In this document: piece by piece, positions 8,753 to 15,326 of the stretch
Position numbering within the stretch: the first letter of the stretch is position 1
Layout of the letters: each line of letters opens with the position of its first letter
NCBI RefSeq assembly: GCF_900156075.1
Contig: NZ_FTMM01000003.1
Coordinates: 1 to 64,000, forward strand
Direction of reading: 5' to 3'
Length of the DNA: 64,000 nucleotides
Origin: Chryseobacterium sp. RU37D
Lineage (GTDB): Bacteria; Bacteroidota; Bacteroidia; Flavobacteriales; Weeksellaceae
Translations under genes and position numbers: made by a program
The notes under the pieces: generated by a model
The model's input: only the letters and a program-made list of their open reading frames with translations
What the model was told of the DNA's origin: nothing
The model's database searches: none

Positions 8753-9063
8753 TGTAAAATTTTCTGTAAAGTTAGCCTGAGTATTTCTGACAAAAAAGCT
8801 TTCGGGATTAAAAAAGCATTAAATGTTTGTTAGTCTTAATAATACGTCAAGTTCTGTCGTTATGCCGGTTTATCTTTGCTTCAGAAAAAATAATTCATCC
8901 CGGGATGAAAAAAAATATAAAATTTCTTTGATGTCAAATAAAAAATTTATTTCTTTGCAAAAATTAACAAAAAACACATATGAATAAAAATCTTCTCTCT
9001 TAAGCGCATAGTTTCTTAGCGCATATTTCAAATCAACATTTAACACACAAAAAAATACAAAAA
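8753..9063. other. Intergenic region between NPP gene and toxin remnant
   Basis: 311 bases without a gene. On the plus strand a TATCTTTG at about 8873-8880 matches the Bacteroidota -7 element TAnnTTTG, but no well-spaced TTTG upstream was found. The rest is AT-rich with no other structure seen. Confidence 0.3.
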
Positions 9064-9411
9064 ATGAAAAAACTCTACATGGGTGCATTTGCCTTATGTA
9101 CTCTCCTCTCATATGGGCAGGAAGTTCTCTGGCAAAAAGATATCCCCTCCTCTACGCAGGATTTTCTTTCGCAAGTTACCACAACCATTGACGGCCAGTA
9201 CCTTATTACGGGAAGCCCTATCCAAAGCATTAAACAAAAAGAACGAGTTGGGAAAGGCACTTCTCAATTTAAAATCATAACAATCTATCCGTTTAAGGCA
9301 GGGGAAAAACAATTAGAAATGTATTTAAAAGAATTACAACATCCTACAACTATTGAAAAGTATCCTCAATTTAAAGGTGTGGAATGGAAAAAGATTTTAG
9401 AAACTTATTAA
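9064..9411 (+). CDS. Shrunken polymorphic-toxin chimera (secreted protein N-terminus joined to a toxin C-terminus)
   Basis: 115 residues. The first 18 (MKKLYMGAFALCTLLSYG) are a signal peptide; residues 19-55 (EVLWQKDIPSSTQDFLSQ, then TTTIDGQYLITGSPIQ) resemble the start of very long Chryseobacterium RHS/WD-type secreted proteins that run to over a thousand residues. From about residue 70 the sequence (YPFKAGEKQLEMYLKELQ, then KYPQFKGVEWKKILETY) looks like the C-terminal tip of such a toxin. The middle is missing, so I infer an internal deletion in frame. The next gene begins five bases after its stop, as toxin and immunity genes do. Whether it is still expressed or toxic is unknown. Recognition of the parent family is from memory and needs a search. 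Confidence 0.55.
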   Translation: MKKLYMGAFALCTLLSYGQEVLWQKDIPSSTQDFLSQVTTTIDGQYLITGSPIQSIKQKERVGKGTSQFKIITIYPFKAGEKQLEMYLKELQHPTTIEKYPQFKGVEWKKILETY

Positions 9412-9416
9412 TAATT

Positions 9417-9872
9417 ATGGATAGTAAAGAGTTTAAAGTAATATTTGGTGAAATTGCAAAATCCTATGGTTTTATTAAAGCTTTTAGTGGTTGGTATAAA
9501 AAAAATGCTGAAAGTATAGCAATTTTAGAACTTCAAAAATCAAATTTTGGAGATTATTATCAATTAAATATAAAAGTTTTTGTACAAAAAGTATTTAATA
9601 GAACTTATGAACCAAATAAGGATTTAATTAAATCCTCTTTAGGTCATGTAAATTCTAGCGAAACAAAACCTTATAGCAGGATTCTTAATTTTGATGATCA
9701 TATGGAAGATAATATTCGGATTGAATTGGTCAATGAACTCTTTAACAATCATATTGTTCCATTTATCAACAAAACCTCATCAATATCAGGCATTCTCAAT
9801 TTAGAGGAAGCTGGAGAAATTTTTCTACTTCCTGCAATAAAAGAAGAACTTCAAAATTTGCAATATAAATAG
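9417..9872 (+). CDS. DUF4304-like protein, probable immunity protein
   Basis: 151 residues, no signal peptide. The frame is open from 9384, but the ATG at 9417 (MDSKEFKVIFGEIAKSYGF) sits just after the toxin stop and begins the conserved fold. The motif order, an initial helix, GFIKAFSGWYKKNAESIAIL, then FGDYYQLNIKVFVQKVF strands, resembles DUF4304, a family repeatedly found as immunity proteins beside polymorphic toxins in Bacteroidota. It directly follows a truncated toxin gene with a five-base gap. It would be expected to bind and block the cognate toxin in the cytoplasm; this is inferred from family and position. Confidence 0.6.
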   Translation: MDSKEFKVIFGEIAKSYGFIKAFSGWYKKNAESIAILELQKSNFGDYYQLNIKVFVQKVFNRTYEPNKDLIKSSLGHVNSSETKPYSRILNFDDHMEDNIRIELVNELFNNHIVPFINKTSSISGILNLEEAGEIFLLPAIKEELQNLQYK

Positions 9873-9954
9873 TACCAGAAAGTATCTTTTGGAAGACTAT
9901 GTATACTGAGGGTATAGATGATATGAAAGCATGAAGTATTAAGCCAATTAAAAA

Positions 9955-10287
9955 ATGATGAATAATATTAAATTTTCAGAGCTAATTGAAAAAATTCAAA
10001 AAGGAGAAACAGAACAATTTTTGTTAGACAATTCAATAGAAATTGAATATGATTTAATCGATTTATATACAAAAGATACAGTAAATATTAACTGCGAAGT
10101 AAGATTTTTTAATGCAGAAGAAATCGTAAATGAAATTTTTATCAATGTCGATGGAATAGACTATGAAAATATTTGCCCGTTAAATATGCTGGAAGATTTA
10201 GTTAACGATTTTACCCCGGATAATCCTGATTTAAATTCTACAGAAATAGCAAATAAAATTTTGAGTTACCTAGAAAATGATGCTTAA
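9955..10287 (+). CDS. Small acidic protein, candidate immunity protein A
   Basis: 110 residues, strongly acidic (many Asp and Glu), no signal peptide or membrane segment. Two adjacent ATGs (9955 and 9958) could start it. I do not recognise the family. Its C-terminus (NSTEIANKILSYLENDA) resembles that of the next gene (NEEIAKRVYEYGINDA), suggesting related folds or a shared module. It lies in a row of small genes behind a toxin remnant and ends at a good hairpin, the arrangement of orphan immunity gene arrays. Confidence 0.6.
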   Translation: MMNNIKFSELIEKIQKGETEQFLLDNSIEIEYDLIDLYTKDTVNINCEVRFFNAEEIVNEIFINVDGIDYENICPLNMLEDLVNDFTPDNPDLNSTEIANKILSYLENDA

Positions 10288-10298
10288 TAATAGCATAG

Positions 10299-10329
10299 GC
10301 AGAGTATTAAAATTAATACTCTGCTTTTT
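10299..10329 (+). terminator. Terminator after candidate immunity gene A
   Basis: Perfect stem GCAGAGTATTAA / TTAATACTCTGC with a two-base loop followed by TTTTT. Confidence 0.8.
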
Positions 10330-10341
10330 ATACTGTATATT

Positions 10342-10620
10342 ATGAATATAATTAATTTTATAAACGACATTGACAAAGTAGATGAAGACTTAATAATCTT
10401 TTTACAAGATATTAACAACTTTAAATCAAAAATGATTTTGGATTATCCAGAAGATGGGGATAATGGTATTAAAGAAAAAGATGGACAGAAGTATTATTAT
10501 TTACTTGAAGTTTTTCTAGCAAAGGAATTTATTGAAGATTGGATTGAGAGCTTAGATTATTCTCCATCAAATGAGGAAATAGCAAAAAGAGTTTATGAAT
10601 ACGGAATAAATGATGCTTAA
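10342..10620 (+). CDS. Small acidic protein, candidate immunity protein B
   Basis: 92 residues, acidic, cytoplasmic by appearance. Family not recognised. It begins MNIINFINDIDKVDEDL and ends NEEIAKRVYEYGINDA; the middle FLAKEFIEDWIESLDYSPS resembles NEFMQDNNLKKDFRPSF region of the broken gene at 10838, so both may be members of one small family. It has its own terminator immediately after the stop, so it forms a single-gene transcript, as do its neighbours. An immunity role is inferred only from the neighbourhood. Confidence 0.6.
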   Translation: MNIINFINDIDKVDEDLIIFLQDINNFKSKMILDYPEDGDNGIKEKDGQKYYYLLEVFLAKEFIEDWIESLDYSPSNEEIAKRVYEYGINDA

Positions 10621-10635
10621 AAGGACATTAAAGAT

Positions 10636-10660
10636 AAGGAGCCGTTTTTCGGCTCTTTAT
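10636..10660 (+). terminator. Terminator after candidate immunity gene B
   Basis: Stem GAGCCG / CGGCTC with a loop of five T, followed by TTTATTT. Confidence 0.75.
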
Positions 10661-10702
10661 TTCATGAAATTTTTGGACATTTAAAATGATGAGATAAATA
10701 TT

Positions 10703-10822
10703 ATGAAACACAGTGTTATTTTTGCAGAGGGTTATAGTGATGATGTAGAGTTATTTACTCGAAATTTAAGAACGGATATACTTATTATTGATAAACAAGG
10801 AAACTTATATAACCCTTTTTAA
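10703..10822 (+). pseudogene. 39-codon gene stub
   Basis: A short frame MKHSVIFAEGYSDDVELFTR, continuing NLRTDILIIDKQGNLYNPF, then TAA. The composition looks like the N-terminal part of a small cytoplasmic protein that has lost its 3' part. It sits between candidate immunity genes. It could instead be a genuine very small gene; the family is not recognised. Confidence 0.35.
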
Positions 10823-10837
10823 TTTAAACTATTTATT

Positions 10838-11155
10838 ATGAATATAAATGAATTAATGTTTTATATTGAAAAAAGACCTCAGATGTATTTCCGTGAAAAA
10901 AATGTATACTATTTGGAAGCTTTTTTAGGAGGTTTTTTTGTAAATGAATTTATGCAAGATAATAATTTAAAAAAAGACTTTAGACCGAGTTTCTATGAAT
11001 AGTTACAAAATAAATATAGCCTTGAAAATACGTTGACATGGGCTGATTTTATTGATATTATCAGTAAAAAAGAAAATCTAAACTCAGTAGATGTTTTTTT
11101 AGAGAATATCATTTATTTAAAAAATAAAAAATCATTAAAAAAAGAGACTGTCTAG
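10838..11155 (+). pseudogene. Candidate immunity gene with internal TAG stop
   Basis: Starting at ATG 10838 the frame reads MNINELMFYIEKRPQMYFRE, continues through EAFLGGFFVNEFMQDN and FRPSFYE, meets TAG at 11000-11002, then continues in the same frame LQNKYSLENTLTWADFIDII and ends near 11155. The whole would be about 104 residues. The ExRPxMY start is typical of a small immunity-like family in Bacteroidota (inferred). A single nonsense mutation inactivates it. The end of the frame overlaps the following terminator, so the original stop may have lain slightly earlier. Confidence 0.55.
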
Positions 11156-11170
11156 AAACAGTCTCTTTTT
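11139..11170 (+). terminator. Terminator closing the immunity island
   Basis: Stem AAAAGAGACTGT / ACAGTCTCTTTT with a six-base loop and a T run. Confidence 0.8.
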
Positions 11171-11239
11171 GTTTAATATTGAAATTTTCTATAATTCATA
11201 TATATAATTATCATCTATTTAGACTACTGCCCCCATGCT

Positions 11240-11262
11240 GATGCGAGCGTCTCGCTCGTATC
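11240..11262. repeat. Short GC-rich palindrome
   Basis: CGAGCG (11244-11249), TCT, CGCTCG (11253-11258) with weaker flanking pairing, in otherwise AT-rich DNA. Probably part of a dispersed intergenic repeat; no function can be read. Confidence 0.4.
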
Positions 11263-11277
11263 TGTAGATAAAACAAG

Positions 11278-11373
11278 AGGCTGTCTCAAAAGTACGCCCT
11301 CTCTCGGAATCCTCTGACAAATTTTGTCATTTAGGAGATTCTCAGAGCATTAGTTTACCTTTTGAGACAGCCT
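11278..11373. repeat. CTGTCTCAAAAG-arm repeat, copy A
   Basis: Perfect 15-base terminal inverted repeats AGGCTGTCTCAAAAG and CTTTTGAGACAGCCT enclose about 66 bases that contain TGACAAATTTTGTCA and TTTAGGA. A diverged second copy in the same orientation is at 52215-52312. The size, terminal inverted repeats and two copies suggest a miniature element or a structured intergenic repeat. It could also terminate transcription from both sides. Confidence 0.7.
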
Positions 11374-11396
11374 TTTAATATTATTTCAAAAAAAAT

Positions 11397-12185
11397 CTAT
11401 TCCTTAATCAATTTCTCAAAAGAAGTCGATCCATCTTTCAATGCAATTTCCAAATAATAACTTCCGGCTTTAAGCTCCGAAATATTAATATCTTTTCCAT
11501 TCATTTTTACAATCTTTACCTTTCTTCCTGTTGATTCGTAAATATCTACAGACTTTATTTTATCAAAATTTTTGAAACTCACAGTTTCTTTTGCGGGATT
11601 AGGGTAAAGAAGTACTTTTCTATTTTCTGCTGCGACATCATCTGTTGCCAATACTGTAGCAAAAGTTCCATTTGTAACAGCCGTATTCGCAGCTCCTCCA
11701 TGTGGCGCTATCGATAAACCTGCGGAACTTGTAATAACACATTTCGTGGTAATATTATTTGCTGTGGCATAATCAAACTGATAATCATTAGCTCCATCCG
11801 CCGTTGTTAAATTACGTTCATATGACATTGAAACTGTTCCTGCAGATATTGAAGGTGCATTTATTACTGTCCAATCCTGGGTATCTGAGTTGTAAACTCC
11901 AATGCCACCAAGATTTCTGTCATTAAATCCGACATCACTATATGTTAAAGCATCTGTAGGAGCACCGGACATTCCCGAATTTGCTGCACTTCTAAAAGTA
12001 AATCCAAACCATCTGTCAGAAGGCCCTGTTAAATCTAATCTCACTTTGTTTGTGGTATTGTTTAAAGTAATATTAGCCGTTACCGATCTTGTACCCACCG
12101 TACACGTCATAACTCCTGTAGATTTTAGTTGAGAAGCTCCCCAAAATCCTACAATTAATAGTAAAGAAGATAATACTTGTTTCAT
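11397..12185 (-). CDS. T9SS-sorted secreted protein, DOMON-like domain
   Basis: 262 residues. Signal peptide MKQVLSSLLLIVGFWGASQ; a beta-rich domain of about 20-170 with DRWFGFTFRSA and a central SDVGFNDRNLGGIG, resembling DOMON-like heme/sugar-binding domains; then a T9SS type A sorting domain from about 185 (VLLYPNPAKETVSFKNF, then YLEIALKDGS, ending FEKLIKE). It should cross the outer membrane by type IX secretion and be surface-bound or released. It is the last gene of the five-gene operon, two bases after the ankyrin gene. A redox link is suggested by the neighbouring cytochrome and YceI genes, but the ligand is unknown. The T9SS call is strong, DOMON tentative. Confidence 0.8.
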   Translation of the reverse strand: MKQVLSSLLLIVGFWGASQLKSTGVMTCTVGTRSVTANITLNNTTNKVRLDLTGPSDRWFGFTFRSAANSGMSGAPTDALTYSDVGFNDRNLGGIGVYNSDTQDWTVINAPSISAGTVSMSYERNLTTADGANDYQFDYATANNITTKCVITSSAGLSIAPHGGAANTAVTNGTFATVLATDDVAAENRKVLLYPNPAKETVSFKNFDKIKSVDIYESTGRKVKIVKMNGKDINISELKAGSYYLEIALKDGSTSFEKLIKE

Positions 12186-12187
12186 AC

Positions 12188-12715
12188 TTAATTTTTTAAT
12201 AAATTAATAATTTCGTGATTTTTAGAGAAGATGGCATATTCAAACGCTGTTTTTCCTTGTTTATCTGCCAAGTCTTTATTTGCATTATTTTCCAGTAGTA
12301 TTTTTACCAAATCTTTGTCCTGAAGTTGCACTGCATAAATCAAAGGAGTCACTCCATTACTATCTGCAAGATTGGCGTTGGCACCATTTGCCAGTAATTT
12401 CTTAGTGAGTCCTTTGTTACCTTTAAAAACCGAAGCAGTAAGTGCAGACCCCTGGGTAATACCATAATTAACATCTTTCACTTTTTCTATTAAAAATTCT
12501 GCAACAGCTATATTTTCTCTATAACATGCTAAAATTAATGGCGAGAACCCATTCTCGTTGGTTTGGTTAATAATATCCGGATTCTGCTTCATCAGCTCTT
12601 TAACCTCAGCTACGGTTCCGGTTCTCGCTATATCGAAGATCGATTTTGCTTTTTCCTGAGCAAATACTACTGTAAAACTCACAAAAATACCCAATAGTAA
12701 AATCAGCTTTTTCAT
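12188..12715 (-). CDS. Exported ankyrin-repeat protein
   Basis: 175 residues: signal peptide MKKLILLLGIFVSFTVVFAQ, then about four ankyrin repeats (NENGFSPLILACYRENIAVA, TQGSALTASVFKGNKGLTKK, DSNGVTPLIYAVQLQDKDLV, DKQGKTAFEYAIFSKNHEII). Periplasmic ankyrin proteins often accompany periplasmic catalase or cytochrome and protect or scaffold partner proteins. Its ATG overlaps the stop of the YceI gene (ATGA), indicating translational coupling. Position within the DUF5777-cytochrome-YceI operon implies a periplasmic partner function; the actual partner is unknown. Confidence 0.88.
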   Translation of the reverse strand: MKKLILLLGIFVSFTVVFAQEKAKSIFDIARTGTVAEVKELMKQNPDIINQTNENGFSPLILACYRENIAVAEFLIEKVKDVNYGITQGSALTASVFKGNKGLTKKLLANGANANLADSNGVTPLIYAVQLQDKDLVKILLENNANKDLADKQGKTAFEYAIFSKNHEIINLLKN

Positions 12716-13257
12716 TGTTTAGAAAGAATATAATTATATTGAACATTTACGCTTTCCGCTATTTTTTTGGTCACCATTTTTGGGATAGTTACATTATGAT
12801 CCGCGGGTTTAACAACAAACCCTCCATTCATATAGATTTTCCCATCCTTGGTATAAATCGTGGCGGCTGAAGTATACATCTTATTCACCCCGTGAAAATT
12901 CAAAGTTCCCTGAACCGAATATTTCTGGGGAGATACGGAAAGCTTATTCTTATCAAAATTCACGATTTTACCGGTAAAGGTTGTTTTCGGATATTTTGCC
13001 GTTTCGGCGTAGCTTTCATTGAAATGCTCTTCCATTAATTTTGTTTTAAAATGAAAATTTTTCACAACAGAAACGGATGCAAAATCTCCCGTATCTGCAT
13101 TGATGACGGCCACATTGTTGTCATCCTGCGCAAAAACATCTTCAAATAAAGGTACAGAAGCTTCAAACGTTACTTTTCCTGTCTTAGACATATACTTTTG
13201 TGCTAAAGCAAGGTTGGTAAAAAGCAACGAAATAGTGAGTAATACTAGCTTTTTCAT
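12712..13257 (-). CDS. YceI family periplasmic lipocalin-like protein
   Basis: 181 residues from ATG 13257 (MKKLVLLTISLLFTNLALAQ, a signal peptide); a longer frame to 13338 would overlap the cytochrome gene and add a non-family leader. YceI proteins form an extended lipocalin barrel that binds isoprenoid quinones or other amphiphiles. Visible signature: GKVTFEASVPLFEDVFAQDD, SVVKNFHFKTKLMEEHFNES, YPKTTFTGKI and VQGTLNFHGVNK. The KTTFTG and GTLNFHG positions match the family. It lies between the heme c lipoprotein and the ankyrin gene in one operon. Quinone binding fits a redox theme but is inferred from the family. Confidence 0.9.
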   Translation of the reverse strand: MKKLVLLTISLLFTNLALAQKYMSKTGKVTFEASVPLFEDVFAQDDNNVAVINADTGDFASVSVVKNFHFKTKLMEEHFNESYAETAKYPKTTFTGKIVNFDKNKLSVSPQKYSVQGTLNFHGVNKMYTSAATIYTKDGKIYMNGGFVVKPADHNVTIPKMVTKKIAESVNVQYNYILSKQ

Positions 13258-13267
13258 ATTAATTTCT

Positions 13268-13612
13268 TTAATTTTCAAGAAGCCCGTCGGCTTTCCATTT
13301 TGTGATAATATTAATTTGTGATGGTGATAAGCTTCCACCCTGCGGCATTTTCAGCGGATCTCCGTTTGGACGGCTTATTCTGTCGATAATATTGTTAATA
13401 TTTGCTTTTACCTCAGAATAATTCGTAAGAGCCTGCGCCCCCGGTGAATGACAGCTGACACAATTGGCATCAATAATGGGCTTTACATCTTTGGTAAAGG
13501 TCACTTGCTCTGCAATCGGCGTATTGTCGGAGATTTCTTCATAAGTTCTGCTTTCACAAGCGATGAGTACAACAGCCGATGAAAATATAAATAGTAATTT
13601 CTTCATAATCAA
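13268..13612 (-). CDS. c-type cytochrome lipoprotein
   Basis: 114 residues. A lipoprotein signal ends in VLIACES (Cys at about 19), followed by a single heme-binding motif CVSCH in DVKPIIDANCVSCHSPG and a downstream methionine (KMPQGG) that could be the sixth heme ligand. This matches the short planctomycete-type cytochrome c domain. Its ATG overlaps the stop of the DUF5777 gene. Expected to be anchored in a membrane facing the periplasm, where it could transfer electrons to or from partners of the same operon. Electron donor and acceptor are unknown. Confidence 0.88.
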   Translation of the reverse strand: MIMKKLLFIFSSAVVLIACESRTYEEISDNTPIAEQVTFTKDVKPIIDANCVSCHSPGAQALTNYSEVKANINNIIDRISRPNGDPLKMPQGGSLSPSQINIITKWKADGLLEN

Positions 13613-14457
13613 AAGACTCTATAAAGATTAAACCCAAAGAAAATCTGTCCTTTTCCCCACTTTCCAGTTGCATTTGTCAGATAACCAATGTCTGAATTGA
13701 GTTGGGAATTGGTAAATAAAAGCTGGAAAACGTGTCCTCCGGTTTCTATATCCATCCCCAATGACAGGGGGTTTTTATAAAAACTGTGATTGTCGAAATT
13801 CACAAAATATTCTGCGTTGATGGAAATTCTTTTGGAAATTTTATAGCGGCCGCCCAAGCCTGCCAGAAATTGATTTTTATCTTCTATAGCCGGATCATAA
13901 AGGTTTTTATGAACATATGAAGGGGTCAGCTGTAAAGAAAAATCATCGCTGAATCTTCTCGAGATCAAAGCCTGGGTAAGATAAGAAAGTCTGTCCCCGA
14001 ACTGAAGATGCGGATAATTGTCTTTGCTGAGATCAGTATTCACGGCCAAAACATTGTATCCTACAATATCAACGGGAAATTTTTCACTTTGCTTCACCAG
14101 CTTGTATTTTGCGCCTCCTTCAAAAGTTTTAAGGTTGGTTTCCCTGGAAAGGCTTAATGAAAGCCCGTCGGTAACGCCATAGATTACTCCTAATTTAGTA
14201 GAGGCATCATCTAATCCAAAAAATTCTTTAAAACCTTGGCTTACATCCCCGAATCGGTGTGCAACAACGATATACCACTCATTTTTTGCAGAGAGTTTTG
14301 TAGATTGTCCCGTGACAATCTGTAATGCCTTAAAAGCAGGCTGGGAAATTCCTGTATTAGTTTGGATGGTGTCAATATCCTTCAACAAGTCTTCCTGTGC
14401 AAAGACAAGACTTGAAACGAACATTGACAAAAATATGAGAGTTTTTGTCATACACAT
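13609..14457 (-). CDS. DUF5777 family outer-membrane beta-barrel protein
   Basis: 282 residues (starts at 14457 or at the second ATG 14451, MTKTLIFLSMFVSSLVFAQ, a signal peptide). The family motif EWYIVVAHRFGDVSQGFKEF is present around 60-80, followed by repeated amphipathic strands (GLSLSLSRET, FSLQLTPSYVHK, RISINAEYFVNF) and a C-terminal GQIFFGFNLYRVF ending in Phe, typical of outer-membrane barrels. First gene of the operon that continues with cytochrome, YceI, ankyrin and T9SS genes, all coupled or separated by a few bases. The function of DUF5777 is not known; the promoter with a Crp-like site lies directly upstream. Confidence 0.85.
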   Translation of the reverse strand: MCMTKTLIFLSMFVSSLVFAQEDLLKDIDTIQTNTGISQPAFKALQIVTGQSTKLSAKNEWYIVVAHRFGDVSQGFKEFFGLDDASTKLGVIYGVTDGLSLSLSRETNLKTFEGGAKYKLVKQSEKFPVDIVGYNVLAVNTDLSKDNYPHLQFGDRLSYLTQALISRRFSDDFSLQLTPSYVHKNLYDPAIEDKNQFLAGLGGRYKISKRISINAEYFVNFDNHSFYKNPLSLGMDIETGGHVFQLLFTNSQLNSDIGYLTNATGKWGKGQIFFGFNLYRVF

Positions 14458-14476
14458 TTCAATTAAGTTAATATAG

Positions 14477-14484
14477 CAAACATA
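14477..14484 (-). promoter_or_regulatory. Promoter -7 element of the DUF5777 operon
   Basis: On the minus strand TATGTTTG matches the Bacteroidota -7 consensus TAnnTTTG, placing the transcript start near 14470. There is no TTTG at the normal -33 distance; instead a Crp-like dyad occupies the region centred about 44 bases upstream, as expected for an activator-dependent promoter. Confidence 0.5.
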
Positions 14485-14499
14485 TAGACTTATGAATTC

Positions 14500-14552
14500 A
14501 AAATCGTGTGATAAAAGTCACCGACTAAATAGTTTTTATCAATCACGATTTT
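14500..14552 (-). terminator. Long inverted repeat, possible terminator of the Crp/Fnr gene
   Basis: AAAATCGTG (14500-14508) and CACGATTTT (14544-14552) pair, with ATAAAA / TTTTAT extending the stem inward. It follows the Crp/Fnr gene on the minus strand and could end its transcript. It overlaps the Crp-like site, so it may be regulatory instead. Confidence 0.45.
14507..14522. promoter_or_regulatory. Crp-like binding site upstream of the DUF5777 operon
   Basis: TGTGATAAAAGTCACC agrees with the E. coli Crp consensus TGTGA-N6-TCACA at nine of ten defined positions. Its centre is about 44 bases upstream of the transcript start predicted from the -7 element at 14477-14484, close to the -41.5 position of class II activation. 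The Crp/Fnr gene lies directly upstream. Binding is inferred; Bacteroidota Crp/Fnr proteins do not all read the E. coli site. Confidence 0.5.
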
Positions 14553-14559
14553 AAAACCT

Positions 14560-15207
14560 TTAAAATCTAACATTTTCATTTACAGGGATTTTTATTCCTT
14601 CTTTTGTCTGTGTAATTTCTCCCTCATTTTCGATTTTTTTCAAAACTCTACTCACAACTTCCCTTGATGTTCCTAAATTGTTGGCAATTTCCCTGTGTGT
14701 AAGCTTGATCGGGTTATTTCCTGTGTTTACAATCTGTTGTTTGATATATTTTAAAACTCTCTTGTCAAGTCTGTGGAATACGGCATCATTCACCATATTC
14801 ATTACATCAGAAAACCTTTTGTCATATTCATTATAAAAAAGCCTGTTGATTTCCGGGAATCTGATCAGCCATTCATGAACTGCAGAAACAGGGATCAGCA
14901 ATACTTCCGAATCCTCTTCTGCCACAGCATATACTCTGCTTGTATAATCTGTAAAAATGGAAGAAAAGGTCATCAAACAGCTGTCATTAGCTCTTATATA
15001 ATAATAAATAAGTTCTCGCCCGTCATTTAAGGTAAAAACCCTTATGGATCCTTTCACCAAAAAGGGAACAAACTTATTTTTCTGTCCTTCTCTGATAATT
15101 TCGACTTTAGCTTTAATATCAGTAATAATGGCATGCTTATTAAGCTCTTTTAAAAATTCATCACCTAAAAAGCTGAATTTATTAACAATAAATTGATTAT
15201 TTATCAT
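14560..15207 (-). CDS. Crp/Fnr family transcriptional regulator
   Basis: 215 residues. An N-terminal cyclic-nucleotide-binding-type barrel (about 1-125; RVFTLNDGRELIYYYIRAND, FTDYTSRVYAVAEEDSEVLL), a dimer helix, and a C-terminal HTH at about 169-193 (LTHREIANNLGTSREVVSRV). The FNR-type N-terminal cysteine cluster is absent and the cAMP-binding Arg-Ser pair is not evident, so the effector is unknown. The adjacent downstream operon carries a Crp-like site, making it the probable target. Start at 15207 gives a family-like length. Confidence 0.9.
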   Translation of the reverse strand: MINNQFIVNKFSFLGDEFLKELNKHAIITDIKAKVEIIREGQKNKFVPFLVKGSIRVFTLNDGRELIYYYIRANDSCLMTFSSIFTDYTSRVYAVAEEDSEVLLIPVSAVHEWLIRFPEINRLFYNEYDKRFSDVMNMVNDAVFHRLDKRVLKYIKQQIVNTGNNPIKLTHREIANNLGTSREVVSRVLKKIENEGEITQTKEGIKIPVNENVRF

Positions 15208-15285
15208 ATCCGTTATATCAAATCTAAAAACAAATTTAAAAAAATAAAGATATTAAGATAATCATTAACAATTGATGAATTAAAG

Positions 15286-15318
15286 AAAAAACTGCTTTAC
15301 TTTCGTAAAACAGTTTTT
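15286..15318 (-). terminator. Terminator after TonB-dependent receptor
   Basis: AAAAACTG...TTTAC / GTAAA...CAGTTTTT stem with a short TTTC loop, directly downstream of the receptor stop codon and running into A/T runs on both sides. Confidence 0.7.
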
Positions 15319-15326
15319 GGTAAATT

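Noticed and set aside
9083-9312. Alternative frames over the toxin chimera, including one ending KNELGKALLNLKS
   Set aside because: The frame starting at 9064 has a signal peptide and flows directly into toxin-like wording and the immunity gene; the others are shadows.
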